A stretch of 64,000 bases of DNA from assembly GCF_947077775.1 (NCBI RefSeq), contig NZ_CAMTTE010000001.1, forward strand, positions 186,001 to 250,000. The letters run 5' to 3'. The translations under genes were made by a program, and so were the position numbers. The stretch's first letter is position 1; each line of letters begins with the position of its first letter. This DNA is from Salinibacter pepae. Lineage in GTDB: Bacteria > Bacteroidota > Rhodothermia > Rhodothermales > Salinibacteraceae. A model generated the notes under the pieces. It saw nothing but the letters and a program-made list of their open reading frames with translations, was not told where the DNA came from and ran no database searches. Positions 1 to 8,438 of this stretch are shown here, piece after piece.

Positions 1-807
1 GAGCAGCTCTCGCCCGTCCTTCAATCGCTGCTGGCCGGGGGGTTCACCTGGGGGGTCACCGCACTCGGGGCGTCTCTCGTCTTTTTCACCCGGCGCGTGA
101 ACCAGCGCCTCCTCGATGCAATGATGGGGTTCGCGGCCGGCGTCATGATCGCCGCCAGTTTCTGGTCGCTGCTCGCCCCGTCCATCGACATGGCCGCGGC
201 ACAGGGCATTACCGAATGGGTGCCCCCAACGATTGGATTTCTTCTGGGCGGTGTGTTTCTCCGCCTGTCCGACGCACTTCTTCCCCACCTCCACCCCGGA
301 GCGCGGCGGGCCGACGCCGAAGGCCCCTCGACGTCCTGGCGCCGGGCCACGCTTCTGGTCCTCGCCATCACCCTGCACAACATTCCCGAGGGGCTCGCCG
401 TGGGCGTTACGTTCGGGGCCGCCGCCATCGAGCTGGAGGTGGCAACCGGGGCAACACTCGCGGGGGCCCTCGCCCTGGCCCTCGGGATCGGGCTACAGAA
501 TTTTCCCGAGGGCATCGCCGTGGCCATGCCCCTGCGGGGAGAGGGCCTCTCGCGGGGCCGGAGCTTCTGGTACGGGCAGCTGTCCGGCATCGTCGAACCG
601 CTCTCCGCCGTGGTGGGGGCCCTCGCGGTCGTAGGTGTGCGCCCGCTTCTGCCCTACGCCCTCTCCTTCGCCGCCGGCGCCATGGTCTACGTCGTGGTCG
701 AGGAGCTTATTCCCGAATCGCAGCGCCACGACAACACCGACCTCGCCACACTCGGGGTCATGGGCGGCTTTGCGGTCATGATGGTGCTCGACGTGGCCCT
801 CGGCTAG
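1..807 (+). CDS. ZIP-family metal transporter, 5' end outside window
   Basis: The reading frame is open from base 1, and codons 1-32 already encode a hydrophobic helix that belongs to the protein, so the start lies upstream of the window. A GTG at 97 is internal. About 268 codons are visible. The ZIP signature HNIPEG falls near visible codon 126 and a second NFPEG near codon 167, each inside a predicted membrane helix. These His/Asn/Glu residues form the metal site of ZIP transporters such as ZupT. A likely inner-membrane importer of zinc or other divalent cations. The His-rich loop between helices is short (HLHPG). The substrate cannot be told from sequence. Confidence 0.9.
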   Translation, partial: EQLSPVLQSLLAGGFTWGVTALGASLVFFTRRVNQRLLDAMMGFAAGVMIAASFWSLLAPSIDMAAAQGITEWVPPTIGFLLGGVFLRLSDALLPHLHPGARRADAEGPSTSWRRATLLVLAITLHNIPEGLAVGVTFGAAAIELEVATGATLAGALALALGIGLQNFPEGIAVAMPLRGEGLSRGRSFWYGQLSGIVEPLSAVVGALAVVGVRPLLPYALSFAAGAMVYVVVEELIPESQRHDNTDLATLGVMGGFAVMMVLDVALG

Positions 808-886
808 CGGAATATTCGCCCCCCACGGACCACCGGCTTCACTGCTTTTCACAAGGATCGGTTTTTTTCACAGCGATCGATTTTCC

Positions 887-1825
887 ATGTCACCTCGCCT
901 GCCCGCCGGCATTCTCGCCGCCGGCCTCACTCCCTTTCATGCGGACCTGTCCCTTGCCCACGACGCGTATGCCGCACACATGCGGTGGCTCCTCGATCAC
1001 GGCTGCGACGCGGTGCTGCTCTTCGGCACCACGGGCGAGGGGCTCTCGCTGTCGGTCCCCGAGCGGCTGGCGGGCCTCGACGCGGTCTTGTCCTCCGACG
1101 TTCCGGCCCGCCGCCTGCTGGTCGGGACGGGGGCCTCGGCCCTCCCCGACGCCGTCGAGCTGACGCGCACAGCGACACAGGACGGGGTCGGGGGCGTCCT
1201 CGTGCTTCCGCCCGCCCACTTTCGGCAGGTGTCGCCGGAAGGCCTTTTCCGGTTCTACGACCGTCTCATTCAAGCCGTCGGCGATCCCGACCTCCGGCTT
1301 TACTTCTACCACTATCCGGCGCTCTCGGGCGTCCCGATTCCGTTCTCCGTCATCGAAGAACTTCGGGGCACCTACCCCGACCAGATTGCCGGCATCAAGG
1401 ATTCGAGCGGCGAGTGGGACCACACGGAGGCCCTCTGCCACCACTTCCCGGACCTGCAGGTCTTTTCCGGGACCGAGCGCCTGCTGCTGCAGGTCCTAAG
1501 GGCCGGCGGCGCCGGATGCATTTCCGCCACGGCCAACGTGACGGCCGCCCTGGCCGCTCAAGTGCTCCAGCGATGGCGCGCGGACGAGGCGCCCGGGTCC
1601 ATCCAGGACACGCTGAGCGCGTTTCGGGGCGCGTTTGCCCCGCTCCCCACCATTCCGGCCCTCAAGTTTCTGCTGTCCCGGCGCCTTGAGGCGCCCGACT
1701 GGGCCACAGTGCGACCGCCGCTCGCTCCGCTCGCCGACGCGGAGAAAGAAACCGTAGGGGAAATTGCCGACCGGCTCGAAGACGAGGAGGTCCGCCTGCC
1801 GGGCCCGAACGCACAGCCCACGTGA
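887..1825 (+). CDS. DapA/NanA-superfamily aldolase (dihydrodipicolinate synthase family)
   Basis: A 312-residue TIM-barrel lyase of the DHDPS/N-acetylneuraminate lyase family. Visible hallmarks are GTTGEG at 47-52, the YHYP segment with the catalytic Tyr at about 143, and GIKDSS with the Schiff-base Lys at about 171. The family condenses or cleaves pyruvate with an aldehyde. The true DapA step is one possibility, but the sequence looks more like the broad sugar-acid aldolase subgroup, so no symbol is given. The ATG at 887 directly precedes a normal family N-terminus. The stop lies one base from the stop of the convergent small membrane gene at 1827. Confidence 0.85.
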   Translation: MSPRLPAGILAAGLTPFHADLSLAHDAYAAHMRWLLDHGCDAVLLFGTTGEGLSLSVPERLAGLDAVLSSDVPARRLLVGTGASALPDAVELTRTATQDGVGGVLVLPPAHFRQVSPEGLFRFYDRLIQAVGDPDLRLYFYHYPALSGVPIPFSVIEELRGTYPDQIAGIKDSSGEWDHTEALCHHFPDLQVFSGTERLLLQVLRAGGAGCISATANVTAALAAQVLQRWRADEAPGSIQDTLSAFRGAFAPLPTIPALKFLLSRRLEAPDWATVRPPLAPLADAEKETVGEIADRLEDEEVRLPGPNAQPT

Positions 1826-1826
1826 T

Positions 1827-2117
1827 CTACGGCGTTCGGGCCCCCTCCTTGCGAGACACGACCTGTCCGTCCGGCGTAATTCGCTCGTCGGCCTCCGGTT
1901 TCTGAGTCGGAAACCGACTGATCGATACGTCCGGGTTTCGGTCCCTCGGGACGTAGTGCACGTGGTCCCCGTGCGGGATTTTTTCGAAACGCTGTCCCCG
2001 ATACGGGTTGACAACCTCCCGCATGACCACCACAAAGAACACGAGGAAGAGCCCTGCCGCCATCCATCGGCGCCAGGAGCGCGAAGACGATGCGGAGTCG
2101 GACGGATCGTCGGTCAT
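1827..2117 (-). CDS. small single-pass membrane protein, unknown function
   Basis: About 96 residues from the ATG at 2117; an in-frame start 39 bases further upstream is possible but adds an unlikely tail. A short Asp/Ser-rich N-terminus is followed by RSWRR and one hydrophobic segment of about 17 residues, then a polar tail with motifs such as PYRGQRFEKIPHGDHVHYVP. The tail has low-bias coding character and does not look like antisense noise. I recognise no family. It follows dcd on the same strand, 47 bases after the dcd stop, so the two may be cotranscribed. Confidence 0.6.
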   Translation of the reverse strand: MTDDPSDSASSSRSWRRWMAAGLFLVFFVVVMREVVNPYRGQRFEKIPHGDHVHYVPRDRNPDVSISRFPTQKPEADERITPDGQVVSRKEGARTP

Positions 2118-2164
2118 GAGGGTCGAGAACAATCGTTCGGAGACGCCGGGAGGCACTTCATGTG

Positions 2165-2722
2165 CTACTCAAGTCGGGGCAGCGTAATGCCTTGTTGGTT
2201 TTGGTACTTGCCTTGCTTTTCTTCGTACGACACTTCCGGGGTCTCGCCCCGCAGAAAGACCACCTGCGCAATGCCCTCCTCCGCGTACACCTTGGCGGGG
2301 AGGGGCGTGCCGTTTCCGATTTCGATGGTCACGTGCCCCTCCCAGCCGGGCTCCAGCGGGGTTACGTTGACGATGATGCCGGACCGCGCGTAGGTGGATT
2401 TTCCCAGCACCAGTCCGAGCGTATCCGACGGCATCCGGAAGTACTCGATCGAGCGGCCGAGAACGTAGGAGTTGGGCGGGATCAGGATGTGATCCTCCGC
2501 CTCGTGCTCGACCAGGGCCCGCTCGTCAATCCGCTTCGGGTCCACCACGCTGTTGTGGACGTTCGGGGTGAAGACACGGAATTCCCCGGCCACTCGCATG
2601 TCGTAGCCGAAGGAGCTGAGCCCGTAGCTCACCACGTCCTCCCGGACCTGCTCGTCGACGAACGGGTCGATCATGTTGTGCTCGGTCGCCAGGGTGCGAA
2701 TGCGGTGGTCGGGGAGAATCAT
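2165..2722 (-). CDS. dcd: dCTP deaminase
   Basis: A 185-residue trimeric nucleotide deaminase converting dCTP to dUTP for dTTP synthesis. The start is the ATG at 2722 (MILPDHRIR); an upstream in-frame start would add a non-family leader. Family landmarks are SSFGYDMR, the KSTYARSG segment carrying the catalytic-site Arg, and [17 protein letters not shown] carrying the catalytic Glu and the nucleotide-binding residues. The length matches the family. The C-terminal GKYQNQQG is the usual flexible lid over the triphosphate. Whether it also has dUTPase activity, as in bifunctional archaeal relatives, cannot be decided here. Confidence 0.95.
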   Translation of the reverse strand: MILPDHRIRTLATEHNMIDPFVDEQVREDVVSYGLSSFGYDMRVAGEFRVFTPNVHNSVVDPKRIDERALVEHEAEDHILIPPNSYVLGRSIEYFRMPSDTLGLVLGKSTYARSGIIVNVTPLEPGWEGHVTIEIGNGTPLPAKVYAEEGIAQVVFLRGETPEVSYEEKQGKYQNQQGITLPRLE

Positions 2723-2820
2723 GGACGCGACGGGTCGTAAGACGAATAGAAAAGGGTTACAGGTCAAAGGTACTCGGAACGGGCATCGAAGGTCAACCGG
2801 GGCGCGGACACGGGCTGTCG

Positions 2821-3543
2821 TTACACCGACGGGGGGCCGTCCGGATGCGCGATGCGGCCCTTCGCGAGAATGCGCCGGGCCTCAGGGCCGTAGTTGAACA
2901 CGAGGTCCGCCGCGGACATCCCGGACTCGAAGCCCTCGAAGTTCTGTCGGTAGGTGGGGTGGTCGTACTCCACCCCGTGCGGGGTGACGCCCTCGGGCAG
3001 AGACTCGGGGCCCCCCCCGAGCGTCGTGAGCAGCGTTTCTGCGCCCAGCGCCCGGGCCACGCCGCCAACCGTCTCGGGAGCGCCGTCGAGGGCCGACGCC
3101 CGCGTGATCGTGGTCTGCAGACCAAACAGCTCCGCCAGTAGCTCGACGGACCGACTGGCGCACGGGCTGAGACGCCCCCAGGCCCGCTCAAAGAAGGGAC
3201 GAAACGATGCCTCAAAGTAGTCGAAGTACATCGTCGTGCGGTAGTTGTAGAGGAATGACCGCCAGTGTTTTTCGCGCCACCGGCCGCCGGTTTCAATTTC
3301 AACCTCCCGCACGGGCGCCCCGTCCCGGTTGCCGAAGACGGGAACCGTGATCCAGTGCCACCCCTGGGGACTTCGAAGTTTGCTACGGTTCTGGAACGAT
3401 TGGCGCCGGTATGGGAACGTGTTGCCGAGAACAAAGTGATCCACTTGCTGAATTGCAGCCATGTACCCCAGTCGGGGAAAATATTCCGGCGGTTGCACGG
3501 CGATCATGACCCGCGGCGTCGTGTCTACCGTTTGATGCGCCAA
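2821..3543 (-). CDS. WbqC-like family protein
   Basis: A 240-residue protein matching the WbqC-like family, which is often found in polysaccharide and surface-modification loci and whose biochemical role is unclear. The N-terminal segment has the family pattern [14 protein letters not shown] followed by [19 protein letters not shown], and the C-terminus has the typical [11 protein letters not shown]. The start is the ATG at 3543. It lies about 100 bases upstream of dcd on the same strand and is divergent from the carotenoid operon. No O-antigen genes are visible nearby. Confidence 0.85.
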   Translation of the reverse strand: MAHQTVDTTPRVMIAVQPPEYFPRLGYMAAIQQVDHFVLGNTFPYRRQSFQNRSKLRSPQGWHWITVPVFGNRDGAPVREVEIETGGRWREKHWRSFLYNYRTTMYFDYFEASFRPFFERAWGRLSPCASRSVELLAELFGLQTTITRASALDGAPETVGGVARALGAETLLTTLGGGPESLPEGVTPHGVEYDHPTYRQNFEGFESGMSAADLVFNYGPEARRILAKGRIAHPDGPPSV

Positions 3544-3700
3544 TTCTGACGCGCCGTTTGGGCGGGATGGTCCCCGATCCCTGCGGACTTCGTCGGCCTT
3601 TCTGCTTCCCGACGCACGACCTCGCAGGGGGTGCCATTGTGCCCGCCATCACGTGTGTGCTCGTCCCTGTCGTCCCACCAACCTGCCCACCCGCTTCTCC

Positions 3701-4567
3701 ATGTCGAACTCGGACCCCTCCCCCACCCTGGAGGGCAACTACGACCTCCTCTTCCGATTCGCGTTTTGGCTGTTTGTCGGTGCCATCTCGTTTAGCGTAG
3801 CGGGCATGCTGTTGCTTCGCCTCGTGCCGTCTTCGATGGCCATCTTTGGCCCCATCTACACGAAGCTCGTGAAGACGCCCACCTGGACGTTCATGACGCT
3901 GCTGGCGTTGCTTCCGCTGTTGATGTACGGTCCCACCCTGGGCTGGAAGAAGATCAGCCTGATCGCCGCCTGGGGGTGTTTCATCGGCGGGGCGAGTGAA
4001 CTGATCGGCACCACCGGGTGGTTGAACGTCGGGGGCATTGCCCTTCCGTTCGGGGAGTACGAGTACACACAATGGCTCGGCCCCAAGATTGCCGGGCACG
4101 TGCCGTACTTCATCCCCCCGTCGTGGTTCGCAATGTCGATCGTCTCGCTCGACCTTGCCCGCCGGGTCACCACGCAGCGGGTCGGGTCCCTCCTGCTGGG
4201 CACCCTCTTCATGGTGCTCTGGGACGTGTCGTTGGACCCGGCGATGAACCAGGCGTTTCCCTTCTGGGAATACGGGGTCGATGGGGTGTTCTTTGGCATG
4301 CCCCTCTCCAACTGGGCCGGGTGGGCCGGGGTCACATTCGTGATTCTCCTCGGCTACGAGTACATTGGCAAAGGCGCTCCCATCCAGAATGAATGGGCGC
4401 CATGGGTTTACGCCCTGAACTGCATTTTTCCTCTCTCAATCTGCCTGCTCCGGGACGTGTACCTGCCGGCGCTGATCGGCGGCCTCGCAACCCTGGTGCC
4501 CTTCCTCTTGCTGTGGCGCTACAGTCCGGATTCGCTGAAGCGGTCCGTATCGCTCTTCCGGGGATAG
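3701..4567 (+). CDS. cruF: CruF-type carotenoid 1',2'-hydratase (DUF422 membrane protein)
   Basis: A 288-residue integral membrane protein with about seven hydrophobic segments, resembling CruF/bisanhydrobacterioruberin hydratase proteins. The GGASELIGTTGW and LPFGEYEYTQWLGP segments and the WDVSLDPAM stretch are characteristic. CruF adds water across the terminal 1',2' double bond of an acyclic carotenoid end, making the tertiary hydroxyl that can later be glycosylated. The start is the ATG at 3701 after a pyrimidine-rich leader; an upstream frame start gives a non-family extension. First gene of a compact five-gene operon, 39 bases before phytoene synthase, which strongly supports a carotenoid role. 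Confidence 0.85.
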   Translation: MSNSDPSPTLEGNYDLLFRFAFWLFVGAISFSVAGMLLLRLVPSSMAIFGPIYTKLVKTPTWTFMTLLALLPLLMYGPTLGWKKISLIAAWGCFIGGASELIGTTGWLNVGGIALPFGEYEYTQWLGPKIAGHVPYFIPPSWFAMSIVSLDLARRVTTQRVGSLLLGTLFMVLWDVSLDPAMNQAFPFWEYGVDGVFFGMPLSNWAGWAGVTFVILLGYEYIGKGAPIQNEWAPWVYALNCIFPLSICLLRDVYLPALIGGLATLVPFLLLWRYSPDSLKRSVSLFRG

Positions 4568-4606
4568 AGCCCCTCCCGCTCTCGTCTCCTCACCCAGGCC
4601 ATCTTC

Positions 4607-5530
4607 ATGTCAACCCTCTCCCTCGACACCCGCGCCGACGAAGATGAGTGGATTTGGGAGTCGTTCCGGTACCACTCCCGGACCTTCTCCCTGGCGGCGT
4701 ACCTGCTGCCGCGCTCCGTGCAGATGTCCGTGGCCACCCTCTACCTCTACTGCCGGCGGGTCGACTCGATTGCCGACCAGCGCGTGCTGGAGGTGGGGCG
4801 CGAGCGGGCCCTGCAGGAAGTGAGACAGGTGCGAGACCGGTTGGACGAAACGCTGGCGGGCCGCCCGCCCGCCGAAACGGTACTGTGGCGTCGCCTCGCG
4901 GAAGTGCACGACCAGTCGTCCCTTCCCCGGGGCCCGATGTACGAGCTCATCGAAGGGGCCCTTTGGGACCTGGAGGGGCGTCCGGTCGTCTCGAAGGCCG
5001 ACCTGATCGAGTACTCGAACCTCGTGGGGGGGAGCGTCGGGGCCATGATGCTGCCCTTTCTTGCCGACCCGGGGCGCCACGACGAACTGGAGCCGGCGGC
5101 CCGGAAGCTCGGCATTGCAATGCAGATCACCAACATCGTACGGGACGTCGGGGAGGACATCGACGAGCTGGACCGGGTGTATCTTCCCGAGCACTGGCTC
5201 GACGAGCACAACGTGTCGGTGGAGGCCCTCCGCCACGGCCGGGTTGCCGACGGATACCCCGCCCTGTTGGAGGCGGCCATGGAGGCGGCCGAGCAACGCT
5301 ACGTGGACAGCTTCGAGGGCGTGGCGGCACTTCCGTTCCGCAGCCGGTATGGCATCCGGGCCGCGGCCCGGATGTACCGGGAAATCATGAACGAGGTGCG
5401 TGCCAATGACTACGATAACCTCGGTCGGCGGGCGTACGTGTCGTTTCGTCGGAAGCTCTTCCTCCTCCTCTATGACGGCTACGAACGCCGCAAGCACCGC
5501 CTGACCTCGGACGCGCTGAGTGGCCCCTGA
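4607..5530 (+). CDS. crtB: phytoene synthase
   Basis: A 307-residue squalene/phytoene synthase family enzyme joining two geranylgeranyl diphosphates into phytoene, the first committed carotenoid step. The first aspartate-rich motif is DSIAD at about 53-57 after YCRRV, and the second is NIVRDVGED near 176-184, followed by the family segment RVYLPEHWL. Length is typical. The ATG at 4607 has no Shine-Dalgarno. It is embedded in the operon, with the acyltransferase starting 15 bases after its stop. Squalene synthase is the main alternative, but the neighbours (CruF, glycosyltransferase) favour CrtB. Confidence 0.92.
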   Translation: MSTLSLDTRADEDEWIWESFRYHSRTFSLAAYLLPRSVQMSVATLYLYCRRVDSIADQRVLEVGRERALQEVRQVRDRLDETLAGRPPAETVLWRRLAEVHDQSSLPRGPMYELIEGALWDLEGRPVVSKADLIEYSNLVGGSVGAMMLPFLADPGRHDELEPAARKLGIAMQITNIVRDVGEDIDELDRVYLPEHWLDEHNVSVEALRHGRVADGYPALLEAAMEAAEQRYVDSFEGVAALPFRSRYGIRAAARMYREIMNEVRANDYDNLGRRAYVSFRRKLFLLLYDGYERRKHRLTSDALSGP

Positions 5531-5545
5531 ACTGCTCTCCTTCCC

Positions 5546-6223
5546 GTGGCTCCTGTTCGTCGGCTCGTAGCGGCCCTCCTGCGGTGGGACCTTCACCGAG
5601 CGTTCCGGCGCGTGCAGTGGGTCGGCCCCGAGCCGGCCGCCCTGCCCGACGGCCCCGTCATCGCGTACGCCAACCACCATCACTTCTACGACGGGCACCT
5701 CGCATGGCTGCTGTTCCGACAGCACCTGGACCGTCCCCCGACGCTCTGGATGGCCGAATGGGATCGATTTCCCTTCTTCGCCGCCGTCGGCGCGCAGCCG
5801 TTCCCGCCCGACGACCCCGCACGCCGTGCCGCGACGGTCCGCCGCACCGCCCGCCGGTTTCGGGCCCGCCCCCGTACCGTTCTTGTGTACTATCCGGCGG
5901 GCACGCTCCATCGGCCCGAGGACGGAATTCAGGCGGTTAGCGCCGACGCGGTGGCCCGCCTGGCCCGGCTCTACCCCACGGCCACGTGGTGGCCCTACGC
6001 CGTGCACGTGACCTGGCGGAACGAAGCGACCCCGACAGCCCTTCTCACCGGCGGCTCCCCCCACGAGGCCGACGGGCAGGAGCACGCCCGGCTTCAGCGG
6101 CTCTGGCACCGCCTCCAGACGCCGCAGGACCGCCCCACGACGACGCTCCTGCACGGGCACCGAAGCATGGAGGAGTGGTGGGACTTCTCATTTGCGTCCT
6201 CCTTCTTCGAGCGCTACCTGTAG
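5546..6223 (+). CDS. PlsC-like acyltransferase, candidate carotenoid-glycoside acyltransferase
   Basis: A 225-residue protein with the glycerolipid acyltransferase H-x4-D motif (His44 to Asp49 in NHHHFYDG) and a second conserved block YPAGT at 116-120, where the family has an E/P-G-T motif. It starts with GTG at 5546, 15 bases after crtB, and is followed 7 bases later by the next gene. Salinixanthin, known from Salinibacter, carries a fatty acyl group on its carotenoid glucose. By position this is the natural candidate for that step, comparable in role to CruD of green sulfur bacteria. That assignment is inference from context; a phospholipid acyltransferase role is possible. Confidence 0.75.
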   Translation: MAPVRRLVAALLRWDLHRAFRRVQWVGPEPAALPDGPVIAYANHHHFYDGHLAWLLFRQHLDRPPTLWMAEWDRFPFFAAVGAQPFPPDDPARRAATVRRTARRFRARPRTVLVYYPAGTLHRPEDGIQAVSADAVARLARLYPTATWWPYAVHVTWRNEATPTALLTGGSPHEADGQEHARLQRLWHRLQTPQDRPTTTLLHGHRSMEEWWDFSFASSFFERYL

Positions 6224-6230
6224 CGTCGTC

Positions 6231-6854
6231 ATGGTCGTTTTCTTCGTACTCGCCATGCTCTCGACCCCATTTGCCGAGGCAACCCAAACGGCCTACGCCC
6301 AGCAGGACGCCGACCGCCTCCGCACCCTGTTCGACCGGGCGTCCTCTCGGGCCGACAGCCTTCTTGTGCGGTACCGGCTGTACCCCCTTACCGAGAACGC
6401 GTCCGTGCTAGACGGGCTGCCTTCCTCCCTCTCGGACGGGACCGCGCGGGAGTACGCGTTGCTCTCGGGGCTCTGGGCGTACCGCGCCGGGGAGGCGTCG
6501 ATCTTCTCCGCGGTAACGTACGGCCGGCGCTCTACGAACCTGCTGGAGGAGGCCAAGGCCCAGGCCCCCGATGCGCCCTTCGTGCTGCTGGTTGAGGGCC
6601 AGTCCCTGCTCTTCCGGCCGTCCATCGCCGGCAAAGACCCGGACGGCGCCGCCCGCCGGTTTGGCCGCCTGGCCGAGGTCGTCGCGGCGGAGCAGGGGAG
6701 CGCCATCTCCGAAACCGAGGCCCACATGTGGCGGTGGCTCGCCCTCCGGGAGGCGGACCGGCCGGACGAGGCCCAGCCTCTCCACGACCGGCTGACCGGC
6801 CAGGACCTCCCCCCGCTCTACCGACAGTTTTTGGAGTCGCCGCCCGACGTGTAG
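6231..6854 (+). CDS. secreted helical-repeat protein of unknown function in the carotenoid operon
   Basis: A 207-residue protein from the ATG at 6231, 7 bases after the acyltransferase. It has a hydrophobic signal-like N-terminus (MVVFFVLAMLSTPFAEA) and then an Ala/Leu/Arg-rich helical region with TPR-like spacing (EYALLSGLWAYRAGE, NLLEEAKAQAPDAPFVLL, HMWRWLALREADRPDEA). An earlier in-frame start at 6192 overlaps the upstream gene and would blunt the signal peptide. I recognise no enzyme motif. Its place between acyltransferase and glycosyltransferase suggests export and a link to envelope pigment assembly, but that is speculation. Confidence 0.75.
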   Translation: MVVFFVLAMLSTPFAEATQTAYAQQDADRLRTLFDRASSRADSLLVRYRLYPLTENASVLDGLPSSLSDGTAREYALLSGLWAYRAGEASIFSAVTYGRRSTNLLEEAKAQAPDAPFVLLVEGQSLLFRPSIAGKDPDGAARRFGRLAEVVAAEQGSAISETEAHMWRWLALREADRPDEAQPLHDRLTGQDLPPLYRQFLESPPDV

Positions 6855-6883
6855 CCGATCCGCCCCCCGTCTCCCCCACCCTC

Positions 6884-7984
6884 ATGACGACTGAGCTCAG
6901 TCCCCTGGTTTTGGTTCTGCCCCTCGCGTTCGTTCACGCCGGGCTCTGGGGCATTGTAGTGCTAAACCTCGTGTACCTGTGGCGCCAATCCCCGAGTGCG
7001 ACCGACCCGCCCCCGTCGCTCTCGGTCTGCATTCCGGCCCGCAATGAGGCCGACAACCTGCGGCGACTGCTGCCCACCCTGGCGAACCAGGAGTACCCCG
7101 ACCTTGAGGTTCTCGTCTGGGATGATGGGTCGGAAGACGACACGTGGGCGGTGCTCTCGGCCGCCGAGGGCTCTCGTCTTACGCCGCTCCGCGGGGACGA
7201 CCCGCCGCCCGGATGGGTCGGCAAGGTGCACGCCCTGCACCAGTGCACGCGCCGGGCCTCGGGGGAATGTTACCTGTTCCTCGACGCCGACGCGGAGCTG
7301 CGCCGCCCCGATGCCCTCCGCCGATTGGTGGCCCGGCACCGGGGCAGCCGAACGCAGGTGTCGTCCGGGTTCCCGCAACTACGGGGCGCCGCCCTGCTTC
7401 TCGTCAGCCTCGTCCCCCACGCCCTTCTTACCAGCCTGCCCTGGCCCCTCGTGCCCCGGACCCAACTGCCGGCGCTGAGCGCCCTCAACGGACAGTGCTG
7501 GCTGGTAGACCGTGACGTGTACCACCGTCACGAGCCCCACGCGCAGGTGAAGGATGCAGTGCTCGAAGACGTCGCCATCGGGCGGTACCTGAAGCAGCAG
7601 GGCCACCCCCCCACGTTGCTCGACGTGCAGGACCTCGTGGCCGTCCACATGTACGACGGACTGGCGGAGGCCTGGCGTGGGTTTCGGAAAAACGCATACC
7701 TGTTGCTCGGCGGCACCCCGGGGCGCTTCGCGGTCATGTACGGGGGATTTCTCCTGAGCTGGCTGGTCGCCCCGCTCCTCTCAATCTGGTTTCTCGTGTC
7801 CCTGTACGGGCTCAAATTGGTCACCGACCGGTCCAGCGGCATGCCCCTCCTGGTCACCATACTCGCCCCCCTTTCCTACCTTCTCGGATTGATCCTGCAG
7901 TTCGACTCGGCGGTGCACCACTGGAGCGACACGGTGCGGTGGAAGGGCCGCTCCGTTCCGAGCTCTGCCCGGGATGAGGCATAG
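6884..7984 (+). CDS. family 2 glycosyltransferase, candidate carotenoid glycosyltransferase (CruC/CruG-like)
   Basis: A 366-residue membrane-anchored GT-A glycosyltransferase. An N-terminal helix (residues 8-33) precedes the nucleotide-sugar domain with PARNEADNL (51-59), DDGSEDD (80-86) and the metal-binding DADAE (134-138). GQCWLVDRDVY and EDVAIGRYLKQQG supply the acceptor-side and catalytic residues, and two or three helices follow (about 280-345). The start is the ATG at 6884, 29 bases after the preceding gene. The fold and operon resemble the CruG/CruC type that glycosylate carotenoid hydroxyls. Which hydroxyl and which sugar are not determinable from sequence. Confidence 0.82.
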   Translation: MTTELSPLVLVLPLAFVHAGLWGIVVLNLVYLWRQSPSATDPPPSLSVCIPARNEADNLRRLLPTLANQEYPDLEVLVWDDGSEDDTWAVLSAAEGSRLTPLRGDDPPPGWVGKVHALHQCTRRASGECYLFLDADAELRRPDALRRLVARHRGSRTQVSSGFPQLRGAALLLVSLVPHALLTSLPWPLVPRTQLPALSALNGQCWLVDRDVYHRHEPHAQVKDAVLEDVAIGRYLKQQGHPPTLLDVQDLVAVHMYDGLAEAWRGFRKNAYLLLGGTPGRFAVMYGGFLLSWLVAPLLSIWFLVSLYGLKLVTDRSSGMPLLVTILAPLSYLLGLILQFDSAVHHWSDTVRWKGRSVPSSARDEA

Positions 7985-8076
7985 GCCCCCTCGGCCTCGC
8001 CAAACCGGTAGACAGGCAGCCGCGTGAGCGTTACGTTCTTGGTGCGATCGGCCTCTCCCCCAATTCTGCTTCCGCC

Positions 8077-8394
8077 ATGCGTCTCGGCCTCCTCTTTTCA
8101 CTGATCCTCGCGATCTTTGCGGTGGTCTTTGCACTGCAGAACCCGCAGACAATGGACGTCAATCTTCTCTTCTTCCAGACCCAGGGATCCACCGCCCTCA
8201 TCCTGATCCTGACCTTCGGGTTCGGCGTGCTGGTTGGCCTGCTGAGCACCCTTCCCAAGCAGCTGCGCACCCGCCGCAAGCTGAAGGAGCTCCAGAAGGA
8301 ACAGGAACGCTCGACGTCCAGCTCGTCGGCGAAAACGCCCCCCTCCTCCCCCACGAGCTCGCGGTCGAGCGGGACCGGATCTGACTCCGAGTAG
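8077..8394 (+). CDS. LapA-domain small membrane protein (DUF1049)
   Basis: 105 residues. Two hydrophobic segments (about 3-20 and 40-58) flank the family-typical FALQNPQTMDVNLLFFQT, followed by a short basic stretch RTRRKLKELQKEQE and a low-complexity Ser/Thr/Pro tail. This is the DUF1049/LapA layout; in E. coli LapA works with LapB in controlling LPS synthesis. No lapB neighbour is visible, so the role here is open. The start ATG 8077 is preceded by a pyrimidine-rich stretch. Confidence 0.8.
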   Translation: MRLGLLFSLILAIFAVVFALQNPQTMDVNLLFFQTQGSTALILILTFGFGVLVGLLSTLPKQLRTRRKLKELQKEQERSTSSSSAKTPPSSPTSSRSSGTGSDSE

Positions 8395-8438
8395 CGCCGC
8401 GGATCGTCCGTCGCTCGTCCCCCAACCCGCCTCGCCCC

